Shown here one piece after another: positions 8,120 through 14,194 of a stretch of DNA of 14,194 nt. Every line of letters starts with the position of its first letter. The first letter of the stretch is position 1. Source of the DNA: JAGTRP01 sp035655235 (GTDB lineage Bacteria; Pseudomonadota; Gammaproteobacteria; Burkholderiales; Rhodocyclaceae); NCBI GenBank assembly GCA_035655235.1, contig DASRUX010000283.1:1-14194 (forward strand), read 5' to 3'. Made by a program: the position numbers and the translations under genes. The notes below the pieces were generated by a model that ran no database searches, was not told the origin of the DNA, and was given only the letters and a program-made list of their open reading frames with translations.

Positions 8120-8692
8120 ATGAAGAAGCTCAACAAGGCGGTCGTCAACACCCTGTCCATCCTCGCAGCCGGCGCTTTCGCGCTGTCCGCGACCGCCGCC
8201 CCCAGCGTCGAGAAACTGACCCTCACCCCGGCCACCGGCGCCAAGGTGGGAGACAAGGTCACCGCCACGGTGGATTTCAAGGATGCCGGCGAAGGCCTGT
8301 GCGCCATCGAAGTGGAATTCGGCGACGGCACCCGGGAAACCTTCAAGATCAAGCCCGAAACCAAGCTGCCCATCACCGTGGAGCACACCTACAAGGCCGC
8401 CGGGGAGCTGAAGGTCCGGGCCGCGGGCGCCAAGGTGGAAAACGCCTTCGGCTGCGCCGGCAAGGAAATCGCCACCTACCAGGTTTCGGCGGCCAGCGCC
8501 GCCGCCCTGGCCGCCGGCAACTGCCCGGCCGATTGGTCCCTGAAGGGCAAGCCGGCCAAGAACGGCGCCTTCACCTGCGTGCCCAAGAAGGGCGTGAAGG
8601 ATGCCGCCAAGCCCGCGAAGCCCCTCGACTGCCCGAGCGGCACCAGCTACTTCACCAAGGGCAAGACCCTGGGCTGCGAGGCCGGTAATTGA
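8120..8692 (+). CDS. Secreted PKD-like protein with six cysteines, function unknown
   Basis: A 190-residue protein starting at ATG 8120 behind an AAGGAG ribosome site (8108-8113), the best in the window. Residues 1-27 form a signal peptide: lysine-rich start, hydrophobic core, and an ATAA cleavage region before PSV. Residues about 28-123 look like a PKD/immunoglobulin-type beta sandwich, with FGDGT (67-71) and HTY (89-91) as in PKD domains. C61 and C112 could be bonded within it. An alanine-rich linker leads to two short C-terminal units that each begin CP and end in a second cysteine (C135-C153 and C171-C186), probably disulfide-closed loops. The protein should be periplasmic or exported. 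It follows glnE by 29 bases but probably has its own promoter. The next frame overlaps its stop as TTGA, and a terminator lies just beyond. I do not recognise a named function; a structural or ligand-binding envelope role is only a guess. Confidence 0.8.
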   Translation: MKKLNKAVVNTLSILAAGAFALSATAAPSVEKLTLTPATGAKVGDKVTATVDFKDAGEGLCAIEVEFGDGTRETFKIKPETKLPITVEHTYKAAGELKVRAAGAKVENAFGCAGKEIATYQVSAASAAALAAGNCPADWSLKGKPAKNGAFTCVPKKGVKDAAKPAKPLDCPSGTSYFTKGKTLGCEAGN

Positions 8693-10878
8693 ACGCCCCC
8701 CTGAGCCAGCCCGCTTCGGCGGGCTTTTCTTCGCCCCCGGCGGGGAGCGCCCCCCGTCACACTTGGCGCTTCTTCTCGGCGGGCGGCTTCGACCAGGTCC
8801 GCCTCGATACCGGCGCCGACCTGCTCCACCTGGATGAACTGGACCAGAAGCTGTGGGTCGCCCTGTCCTGCCCGGTACGGGGGCTGGAATTCGATCCCCG
8901 TACCCTGGCCCTCATCGACACCGACGGCGACGGCCACATCCGCGCCCCGGAGCTGATCGCCGCCATCCGCTGGGCGGCCGAACGCCTCACTTCCCCCGAC
9001 GCCCTGGCGGCCGGCGGCGCCCTGCCCCTGGCCGCCATCGCCGACGCTACCGACGAGGGCGCCCGCCTGCTGGCGTCCGCCCGCCATGTGCTGGACAGCC
9101 TGGGCCGGGGCGGCGCCGCCGCCATCAGCGTCGAGGACGTGAGCGACAGCGACCGCATCTTCTCCGGCATGGCCTTCAACGGCGACGGCGTCATCACGGC
9201 AGCCGCCTGCAACGACGGCCTGAAGCCCGTCCTCGCCGCCATCATGGACACCCTGGGCAGCGTCCCGGACCGTAGCGGCGAAGCAGGCATCGACCAGGCC
9301 CTGGCCGACCGCTTCTTCACCGAGGCCCAGGCCTGGGTGGAATGGCAGACCCGCCCCTTGAACGATGCCGGCCTGCTGCCCCTGGGCGCCGACACCGAAT
9401 CCGCCTTCGCCGCCCTGGCAGCCGTCCGCGCCAAGGTAGATGATTACTTCACCCGCTGCCGCTTGGCGGGCTTCGATCCTCGGGCCGGGGAACTGCTGAA
9501 CGGCGCCCCCGAAGACATCCGCGCCCTGGGCGCCCGCAGCCTCACCGAAGCGGACAGCGACCTGGCCGCCCTGCCCGTGGCCTTCGTCCGCTCCGGCGGC
9601 GCCCTGCCCCTGGTCGCCGGGGTCAATCCGGCCTGGGCCGCCGCCCTCGCAGCCCTCCGCGACAAGGTTGCAGCCCCCCTCCTGGGCGACCGGGAGAGCC
9701 TTTCCGCCGAAGAGTGGGCCAGCCTCAAGGCCCACTTCGCCGCCTACGAGGCCTGGCAGACCGCCCGGCCGGAGACGCCGGTGGCCGCCCTCGAAGTCGA
9801 TCTCCTGCAGGTTTTCCTGGCTGCCGACATCCGGGCCGCCGTTGACCAGCTCATCGCCAAGGACCTGGCCCTCGCCCCCGAGGCGGACGCCATCGCCGAA
9901 GTCGAGCGCCTGGTGCGCTACGTCCGCGACCTGGGGCGGCTGGCCAACAATTTCGTCGCCTTCCGGGATTTCTACGCCGACGCGGACCGCAAGGCCATCT
10001 TCCAGGCCGGCACCCTCTACCTGGATGGCCGCAGCTGCGAGCTGTGCATCAAGGTCCTGGACCCGGCCAGGCACGGCGTCCTGGCCAGCCTTTCCGGGGT
10101 CTATCTGGCCTATTGCGATTGCGTGCGAGGCGGCGACAAGATGACCATCGCCGCCGCCTTCACCGCCGGGGATTCGGACCAGCTCATGGTGGGCCGCAAC
10201 GGCGTCTTCTACGACCGGGACGGCCGGGACTGGGATGCCACCATCACCAAGATCGTGGATCACCCCATCAGCATCCGCCAGGCCTTCTGGGCGCCCTACC
10301 GCAAGGCCAGCCGGATGATCGCCGAGCAGGTGCAGAAATTCGCCGCCGCCCGGGCCAAGGGCGTGGACGACATGACGGCCAAGCTGGTGGCCGACGCCGG
10401 CAAAAAGGCCGAACCGCCCGCCAAGCCGGCCCCGGCGCCCGCTCCCTTCGACGTCGCCAAGTTCGCCGGCATATTCGCCGCCATCGGCCTGGCCGTCGGC
10501 GCCCTGGGCACCGCCCTGGCTTCGGTAGTGACGGGATTCCTGGGGCTCAAGGCCTGGCAGATGCCCCTGGCGGTAGCGGGGCTCATGCTGCTCATCTCCG
10601 GTCCGTCGGTAGCCATGGCCTTCTTCAAGCTGCGCAACCGCAACCTGGGGCCCATCCTGGACGCCAATGGCTGGGCAGTGAATGCCCGGGCCCGCATCAA
10701 CATCCCCTTCGGCACGGCGCTGACCCGCATGGCCCGGCTGCCGGAAGGCGCGGAGCGCAGCCTGGGCGACCCCTACGCCGAGAAGCGCACGCCGTGGAAG
10801 CTGTACCTGGTTCTCGGCGCCCTCTTCGTTGCCCTCCTGATCTACGTGGGCAGCGCTGCGGGAATCAAAGTCTCCTGA
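8689..10878 (+). CDS. EF-hand membrane protein with CxxC/CxC cluster, function unknown
   Basis: A frame of 729 codons. A perfect EF-hand calcium loop, DTDGDGHIRAPE, occupies residues 77-88; a degenerate second one (FNGDGVITAAA) lies near residues 163-173. A long alanine-rich, largely helical region follows. Then comes a compact block with C450-x2-C453 and C476-x-C478 and the stretch DQLMVGRNGVFYDRDGRDWDATI. Near the C-terminus are three membrane segments, at about 592-615, 625-646 and 704-721. There is no N-terminal signal peptide, so the bulk is probably cytoplasmic. The TTG start at 8689 overlaps the upstream stop (TTGA) and has GAGG (8678-8681) seven bases before it. No ATG or GTG lies between it and the conserved-looking block that begins at about residue 24 (WRFFSAGGFDQVRLD), so a non-ATG start seems unavoidable. 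A terminator hairpin lies within its first codons. I can give no function; calcium sensing at the membrane is an inference from the EF-hand. Confidence 0.8.
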   Translation: MNAPLSQPASAGFSSPPAGSAPRHTWRFFSAGGFDQVRLDTGADLLHLDELDQKLWVALSCPVRGLEFDPRTLALIDTDGDGHIRAPELIAAIRWAAERLTSPDALAAGGALPLAAIADATDEGARLLASARHVLDSLGRGGAAAISVEDVSDSDRIFSGMAFNGDGVITAAACNDGLKPVLAAIMDTLGSVPDRSGEAGIDQALADRFFTEAQAWVEWQTRPLNDAGLLPLGADTESAFAALAAVRAKVDDYFTRCRLAGFDPRAGELLNGAPEDIRALGARSLTEADSDLAALPVAFVRSGGALPLVAGVNPAWAAALAALRDKVAAPLLGDRESLSAEEWASLKAHFAAYEAWQTARPETPVAALEVDLLQVFLAADIRAAVDQLIAKDLALAPEADAIAEVERLVRYVRDLGRLANNFVAFRDFYADADRKAIFQAGTLYLDGRSCELCIKVLDPARHGVLASLSGVYLAYCDCVRGGDKMTIAAAFTAGDSDQLMVGRNGVFYDRDGRDWDATITKIVDHPISIRQAFWAPYRKASRMIAEQVQKFAAARAKGVDDMTAKLVADAGKKAEPPAKPAPAPAPFDVAKFAGIFAAIGLAVGALGTALASVVTGFLGLKAWQMPLAVAGLMLLISGPSVAMAFFKLRNRNLGPILDANGWAVNARARINIPFGTALTRMARLPEGAERSLGDPYAEKRTPWKLYLVLGALFVALLIYVGSAAGIKVS
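8708..8730 (+). terminator. Intrinsic terminator with UUCG loop, inside the start of the EF-hand frame
   Basis: AGCCCGC (8708-8714) pairs perfectly with GCGGGCT (8719-8725) around a TTCG loop, followed by TTTTCT. This is a textbook rho-independent terminator for the PKD-like gene that ends at 8692. It overlaps codons 7 to 13 of the downstream frame if that frame starts at TTG 8689, so it could lower downstream transcription. The hairpin is seen directly; its efficiency is inferred. Confidence 0.8.
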
Positions 10879-12022
10879 GCCGCTCCCCGGCAGCTACGAG
10901 GGTCTCTTCCTTCTTGGCGAAGCAGAAGCGCACCACCCGGTCGTCCCGGCCGTCGGCATAGAAAACCGACACCGGGATGACCGCCACCCCCACCTCCCGG
11001 GTCATCCATTCGGCGAATTCCCGGTCCGGCTTGTCGGAGATGGCGCCGTAGCGGGCCAGCTGGAAATAGGTGCCCCGGCAGGGCAACAGCTCGAAGGGGG
11101 TGCCCTCCAAGAGCCTCCGGAAGAAATCCCGCTTTTCCTGGTAGAAAGCCGCCAGCCCCAGGTGGCGGGAGGCATCCTGCATGTATTCGGCCAGACCCAA
11201 TTGGGACGGGGTATGCACCGTGAAGACGTTGAACTGGTGCACCTTGCGGAATTCGGCCATGAGATTGCCAGGCCCCACCACGTAGCCGATCTTCCAGCCG
11301 GTGATGTGATAGGTCTTGCCGAAGCTGGACACCACGATGGTCCGCTCCCGCAGTTCCGGATGGCCGGCAAGGCTGGCGTGCTGCTCGCCGTCGAACAGGA
11401 TGTGCTCGTACACCTCGTCGGACAGGACCACGATGCCCGTATCCCGGGTGAGCTTCGCCAGTTCCTCCAAGTCGGCGGCGGAAAGGAGGCTGCCGGTGGG
11501 GTTGTGGGGCGAATTGACGATGATCATGCGGGTCTTCGGCGTCACCAGCCGGCGCACCTCGTCCCAATCCGGGGCGTAGTCCGGGAAATGGAGCCGGGCA
11601 TGGATCGCCTTGCCGCCCACCGTCTCGATGGCCGGCACATAGGAGTCATACACCGGCACGAACACCACCACCTCGTCCCCGGGCCGCACGAAGGCGGCGA
11701 TGGCGGTGAAGATGGCCTGGGTGGCGCCGGCGGTGACGGTCACCTCGTTATCCACGTCGAAGCGGGTGCCGTAGAGGGCGGCCACCTTGTCGGCCACTGC
11801 CTGGCGCAGCTCCGGCATGCCGGCCATGGGCGCGTACTGGTTGCGGCCCGCCAGCATGGCCCGGTGCACCGCGTCGAACAGGGCCGGTTCGGCCTGGAAA
11901 TCGGGGAAACCTTGGGACAGGTTGATCGCCCCGCACTCCACGGCCATTTTGGACATGACGGTGAAGATGGTGGTCCCCATATCGGGGAAGCGGGAATCGA
12001 TGGGGAAGGGGGCGTTGGGCAT
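10865..12022 (-). CDS. ybdL: PLP-dependent methionine-type aminotransferase (YbdL-like)
   Basis: A 385-residue class I/II aminotransferase, matching the 386 residues of E. coli YbdL. Motifs line up from end to end as I recall that protein: GTTIFT..MS (16-24), INLSQGFPDF (33-42), NQYAPM (61-66), TVTAGAT (95-101), NSPHNPTG (170-177, with N174), SDEVYEH (201-207, with D202), the PLP lysine K236 in SSFGKTYHITGWK, and the carboxylate-binding R365 in RVVRFCFAKKE. YbdL transaminates methionine, histidine and phenylalanine, and related enzymes return ketomethylthiobutyrate to methionine in salvage. The reaction assigned here is inferred from that likeness. ATG 12022 is chosen because YbdL begins here; upstream in-frame ATGs (12058, 12055) and a TTG (12082) remain possible, and no start has a good ribosome site. 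It lies 66 bases after the 91-residue gene and overlaps the EF-hand gene tail to tail by 14 bases. Confidence 0.92.
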   Translation of the reverse strand: MPNAPFPIDSRFPDMGTTIFTVMSKMAVECGAINLSQGFPDFQAEPALFDAVHRAMLAGRNQYAPMAGMPELRQAVADKVAALYGTRFDVDNEVTVTAGATQAIFTAIAAFVRPGDEVVVFVPVYDSYVPAIETVGGKAIHARLHFPDYAPDWDEVRRLVTPKTRMIIVNSPHNPTGSLLSAADLEELAKLTRDTGIVVLSDEVYEHILFDGEQHASLAGHPELRERTIVVSSFGKTYHITGWKIGYVVGPGNLMAEFRKVHQFNVFTVHTPSQLGLAEYMQDASRHLGLAAFYQEKRDFFRRLLEGTPFELLPCRGTYFQLARYGAISDKPDREFAEWMTREVGVAVIPVSVFYADGRDDRVVRFCFAKKEETLVAAGERLRRL

Positions 12023-12088
12023 GGCGTCGGCGGGTCGGGCTGGAGAGCGGCCCATCATGCCGAGGGAAAAGACCGGGCGCAAGCCGGG

Positions 12089-12364
12089 TTAGAGGACGCC
12101 CTTCACCTTGCTCAGGCACTCGTCCAGGCTGACGTGGGTGAGGAAGGGAAACAGGGAGTCCCGGGGAAACCACTTGACCACGCCCTGCTCCCGGGTGATG
12201 GCGCCCAGGGTGTCGTTGGCGCTCTCGACGCAGCCCCACAGGCTGCCGCAGTCGGTCAGGTACCAGGCCACCCTCGCGCCGGCGCCGGCGGCGACGGCGG
12301 CGATGCGCTCGCGCTCCTCTTCACTGAACCCGTTCCTGATCGGCAGTTGAAGGACAGCCCCCAT
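12089..12364 (-). CDS. Hypothetical 91-residue protein upstream of the aminotransferase
   Basis: An ORF from ATG 12364 to TAA 12091-12089, read leftwards. The protein has no signal peptide or membrane segment. Its N-terminal half looks alpha/beta: an acidic helix (SEEERERIAAVAAGAGA) followed by a strand (RVAWYLTD). Cysteines are at 39, 45 and 83, and it ends in a helix (SLDECLSKVKGVL). I do not recognise the family. It looks real because it is co-oriented with and close to the aminotransferase (66 bases), begins right after a divergent spacer, and has normal amino-acid composition where the opposing frames look arginine- and proline-rich. The ribosome site is weak (GGTGAT). A role alongside the aminotransferase is only suggested by position. 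Confidence 0.65.
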   Translation of the reverse strand: MGAVLQLPIRNGFSEEERERIAAVAAGAGARVAWYLTDCGSLWGCVESANDTLGAITREQGVVKWFPRDSLFPFLTHVSLDECLSKVKGVL

Positions 12365-12472
12365 GGTCGTGCATCACCGTGAATCCTAGAAGGGGCCGCA
12401 CTGTACACCCAAATCGCGATACCGTCGGGATAATTCCTGTTGCACCGATAAGAATCCACCTAAAATCAATTG
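12365..12472. promoter_or_regulatory. Divergent control region between the 91-residue gene and the sensor kinase
   Basis: A 108-base spacer, noticeably richer in A and T than its surroundings. It contains an ATCGCGAT palindrome (12413-12420), GATAAT (12429-12434) and TAAAAT (12461-12466) as possible plus-strand -10 hexamers, and the left part of a 10-base palindrome ATCAATTGAT (12465-12474) that spans the kinase start codon. On the minus strand TACAGT (reverse complement of 12402-12407) is a possible -10 for the leftward gene. No -35 partner fits well on either strand, so promoter positions are not settled. Confidence 0.45.
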
Positions 12473-14194
12473 ATGATCCGAATCGCCCCCTCCATCCCAG
12501 CCACCGCCGTCCGCCCCCCATCCAGGCGTCGCTGGGTTCCCTACGTCCTGATCGCCACGGCCATCACCGTCCTGGTGGCGGCCCTGGCGGCCCGGGCACT
12601 GACCCAGGAGCAGGAGCGCTACCAGGAGCGGGCGGTCATCGCCACCCGGAATCTTTCCCTCCTGCTGGATCAGCACATCAGCGATGTCCTCGACAAGATC
12701 AGCGTCGTCGTCCAGTCGGTCGCCCAGGAATATCCCCAGCATCGGACCTTTGAAGGGCGAACGAATCCCCAATGGGCGCAGCAATACCTCCTCAAGCAGA
12801 AGGACCTGCTGCCGGAGGTGATCAGCCTGCAGATTGCCGATCGGGATGGGACCGTCCTCTACGGCAACGATATCCCCCAGGGCACCATCAGCCGGGTCGG
12901 CGATCGGGATTACTTCGTCCGGGCCCGGGACGACCGGACCGGCAAGGTCACCATGACCGGCCCGGTGTTCGCCAGGACCAGCCGGCAGTGGTCCATCGTG
13001 CTGTCCCGGCGGCTGACCGATGCATCGGGACAATTTGCCGGCGTGGTCTATGCCAACCTGCCCGTTTCCTATTTCCACGAAGTCTTCTCCTCCATCGACC
13101 TGGGCCCCAAGGGAGAAGCCACGGTCCATACGGCCGATCAGACCCTGGTTTACCGCTATCCCCTGGAATCGGGCCAGATGGGCAAACGGGACGAGTCCGG
13201 GGAATTGGCGAAGCGCATCGCCCAGCAGCCCGACAGCGGCGAGTACGTGGCCGCCACCGCCCCGGACGGCATCAAGCGCAGCAACGCCTACCGGCTGCTT
13301 TCCCGCTACCCCTTTTACGTCGTTGTCGGCCTGGCGGTGGACGACTACCTGGGCGGCTGGGAGCAAAGCCTCCTGACGGTCTTCGGGCTGGCCGGGCTGG
13401 CCGTGGCCATGACCTGGCTCGCCGCCTGGCAGGTGTATCGCGCCATCGGCCGCCAGACGGCGGAGATTTCCCACCGCCGCAAGGTCAGCGCCGAACTGGA
13501 AGGCTACCGCATCCACCTGGAAGACTTGGTGGCCCAGCGGACTTCGGAGCTCCAGGCGACCAACGACAACCTCTCCGATACCCTGTTCGCCATGGAACGG
13601 GTGGGTATCGGCATCTTCTGGATCGATCCCCGCAGCGGCCGGTTCATCTACGCCAACCGGTGCGCCACGGAGATGTCGGGCTACGGTGCCGACGAGCTGA
13701 TGGCGCTGCATTTCCGCAATATCGCCCCCAACCTGGAAATCCCCCGCTTCATCCGTTTCCGCCGGCAGCGCCGGGCCCAGTTCGAAACCATCTGCCAGAC
13801 CCAGGGCGGCAGCCGCATCCCCATCGAAGTGACCATGTACTACCTGCCGGGCCGCACCAAGGAGAAGGCCCGGGTCATCGCCTTCGTCACCGACATCACC
13901 CGCCGCAAGGAGGCGGAAGCGGCCCTGCGCCGGGCCAAGGAGGCCGCCGAGGACGCCGCCCAGGCCAAGAGCGCCTTCCTGGCCAATATGAGCCACGAGA
14001 TCCGCACCCCCATGAACGCCATCCTGGGAACGGTGCATCTCATGCGGCGCTCGGATGCGGCGGCCGACTGGGTAGAGGAACTCCACACCATCGATGCCGC
14101 CGGCGAGCACCTCCTGCACATCGTGAACGACATCCTGGACCTGTCCAAGGTGGAGGCCGACCGGCTGAGCCTGGAGGAGACGGACCTGGTGGTC
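12473..14194 (+). CDS. Membrane sensor histidine kinase with Cache and PAS domains, N-terminal part
   Basis: An open frame of 574 codons continuing past the window. Membrane segment 1 is at about 22-43 and segment 2 at about 300-322. They enclose a periplasmic PDC/double-Cache-type sensor with GDRDYF (143-148) and a later repeat-like half containing VYANLPVSYF. A coiled-coil linker (about 325-366) leads to a PAS domain (about 367-480) that ends in TDITRRKEAE. Next comes the HisKA dimerisation helix with the phosphoacceptor H508 in SHEIRTPMN. The ANMSHEIRTPMNAILG form is typical of hybrid kinases, so a HATPase and possibly receiver or Hpt domains are expected beyond 14194. Cache domains usually bind small ligands such as amino or organic acids; the ligand here is unknown. 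An in-frame TAA at 12461 fixes the start to ATG 12473 or the preceding TTG. No ribosome site is visible. No partner regulator lies in the window. Confidence 0.92.
   Translation, partial: MIRIAPSIPATAVRPPSRRRWVPYVLIATAITVLVAALAARALTQEQERYQERAVIATRNLSLLLDQHISDVLDKISVVVQSVAQEYPQHRTFEGRTNPQWAQQYLLKQKDLLPEVISLQIADRDGTVLYGNDIPQGTISRVGDRDYFVRARDDRTGKVTMTGPVFARTSRQWSIVLSRRLTDASGQFAGVVYANLPVSYFHEVFSSIDLGPKGEATVHTADQTLVYRYPLESGQMGKRDESGELAKRIAQQPDSGEYVAATAPDGIKRSNAYRLLSRYPFYVVVGLAVDDYLGGWEQSLLTVFGLAGLAVAMTWLAAWQVYRAIGRQTAEISHRRKVSAELEGYRIHLEDLVAQRTSELQATNDNLSDTLFAMERVGIGIFWIDPRSGRFIYANRCATEMSGYGADELMALHFRNIAPNLEIPRFIRFRRQRRAQFETICQTQGGSRIPIEVTMYYLPGRTKEKARVIAFVTDITRRKEAEAALRRAKEAAEDAAQAKSAFLANMSHEIRTPMNAILGTVHLMRRSDAAADWVEELHTIDAAGEHLLHIVNDILDLSKVEADRLSLEETDLVV

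Noticed and set aside
8647..10263. A 538-codon minus-strand frame opposite the EF-hand gene
   Set aside because: The plus-strand frame has a perfect EF-hand loop, membrane segments and balanced composition. The opposing one is glycine- and glutamine-rich with no structure.
12023..12088. A possible terminator between the 91-residue gene and the aminotransferase (repeated CCCGG followed by TTTT on the minus strand)
   Set aside because: The two CCCGG copies are direct repeats and pair over only four bases, too weak for a terminator call.
12386..14119. A 577-codon minus-strand frame opposite the sensor kinase
   Set aside because: The plus strand encodes an intact Cache-PAS-HisKA order, so the opposing frame is a composition artefact.

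Overview
The window is about 14 kb of very GC-rich DNA (codon third positions are mostly G or C). Its gene set is typical of a Gram-negative betaproteobacterium. The arrangement yhdP - nitrilase-fold amidase - tldD, divergent from glnE, is the kind of core arrangement expected in Rhodocyclales-like organisms. That placement is an inference from gene order and composition, not from a search. There is no sign of an integrated element: no transposase, integrase, tRNA, CRISPR array or long repeat.

Left part (1-5286, minus strand): an envelope and proteostasis operon read leftwards. It holds a large AsmA/TamB-like protein (YhdP family), a carbon-nitrogen hydrolase of the deaminated-glutathione amidase type whose start overlaps the yhdP stop, and the N-terminal part of TldD, which runs off the window. 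The genes are separated by -4 and +10 bases, so they are almost certainly co-transcribed.

Centre (5287-8090, plus strand): a 104-base divergent intergenic region carries a good sigma70-type promoter and a perfect hairpin. These precede glnE, the two-domain glutamine synthetase adenylyltransferase/adenylyl-removing enzyme.

Right-centre (8091-10878, plus strand): a small secreted PKD-like protein with six cysteines and its own probable promoter is followed by a large membrane protein. The latter has one perfect EF-hand loop, a conserved-looking four-cysteine cluster and three C-terminal membrane segments. The two reading frames overlap as TTGA. A perfect UUCG-capped intrinsic terminator lies a few codons inside the second frame, so the pair may be separated by attenuation. 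Neither gene has a function I can name, and together they are the least ordinary part of the window.

Right part (10865-14194): a methionine-type aminotransferase (ybdL-like) and an unrecognised 91-residue protein lie on the minus strand. The aminotransferase converges on the EF-hand gene with a 14-base overlap of coding ends. A 108-base divergent region follows, then the N-terminal 574 codons of a membrane sensor histidine kinase (periplasmic PDC/Cache sensor, PAS, HisKA) that continues past the window.

I see no clearly new multi-gene system here. The main open points are the PKD/EF-hand pair with its internal terminator, the glnE leader hairpin and the possibly leaderless start of the kinase.
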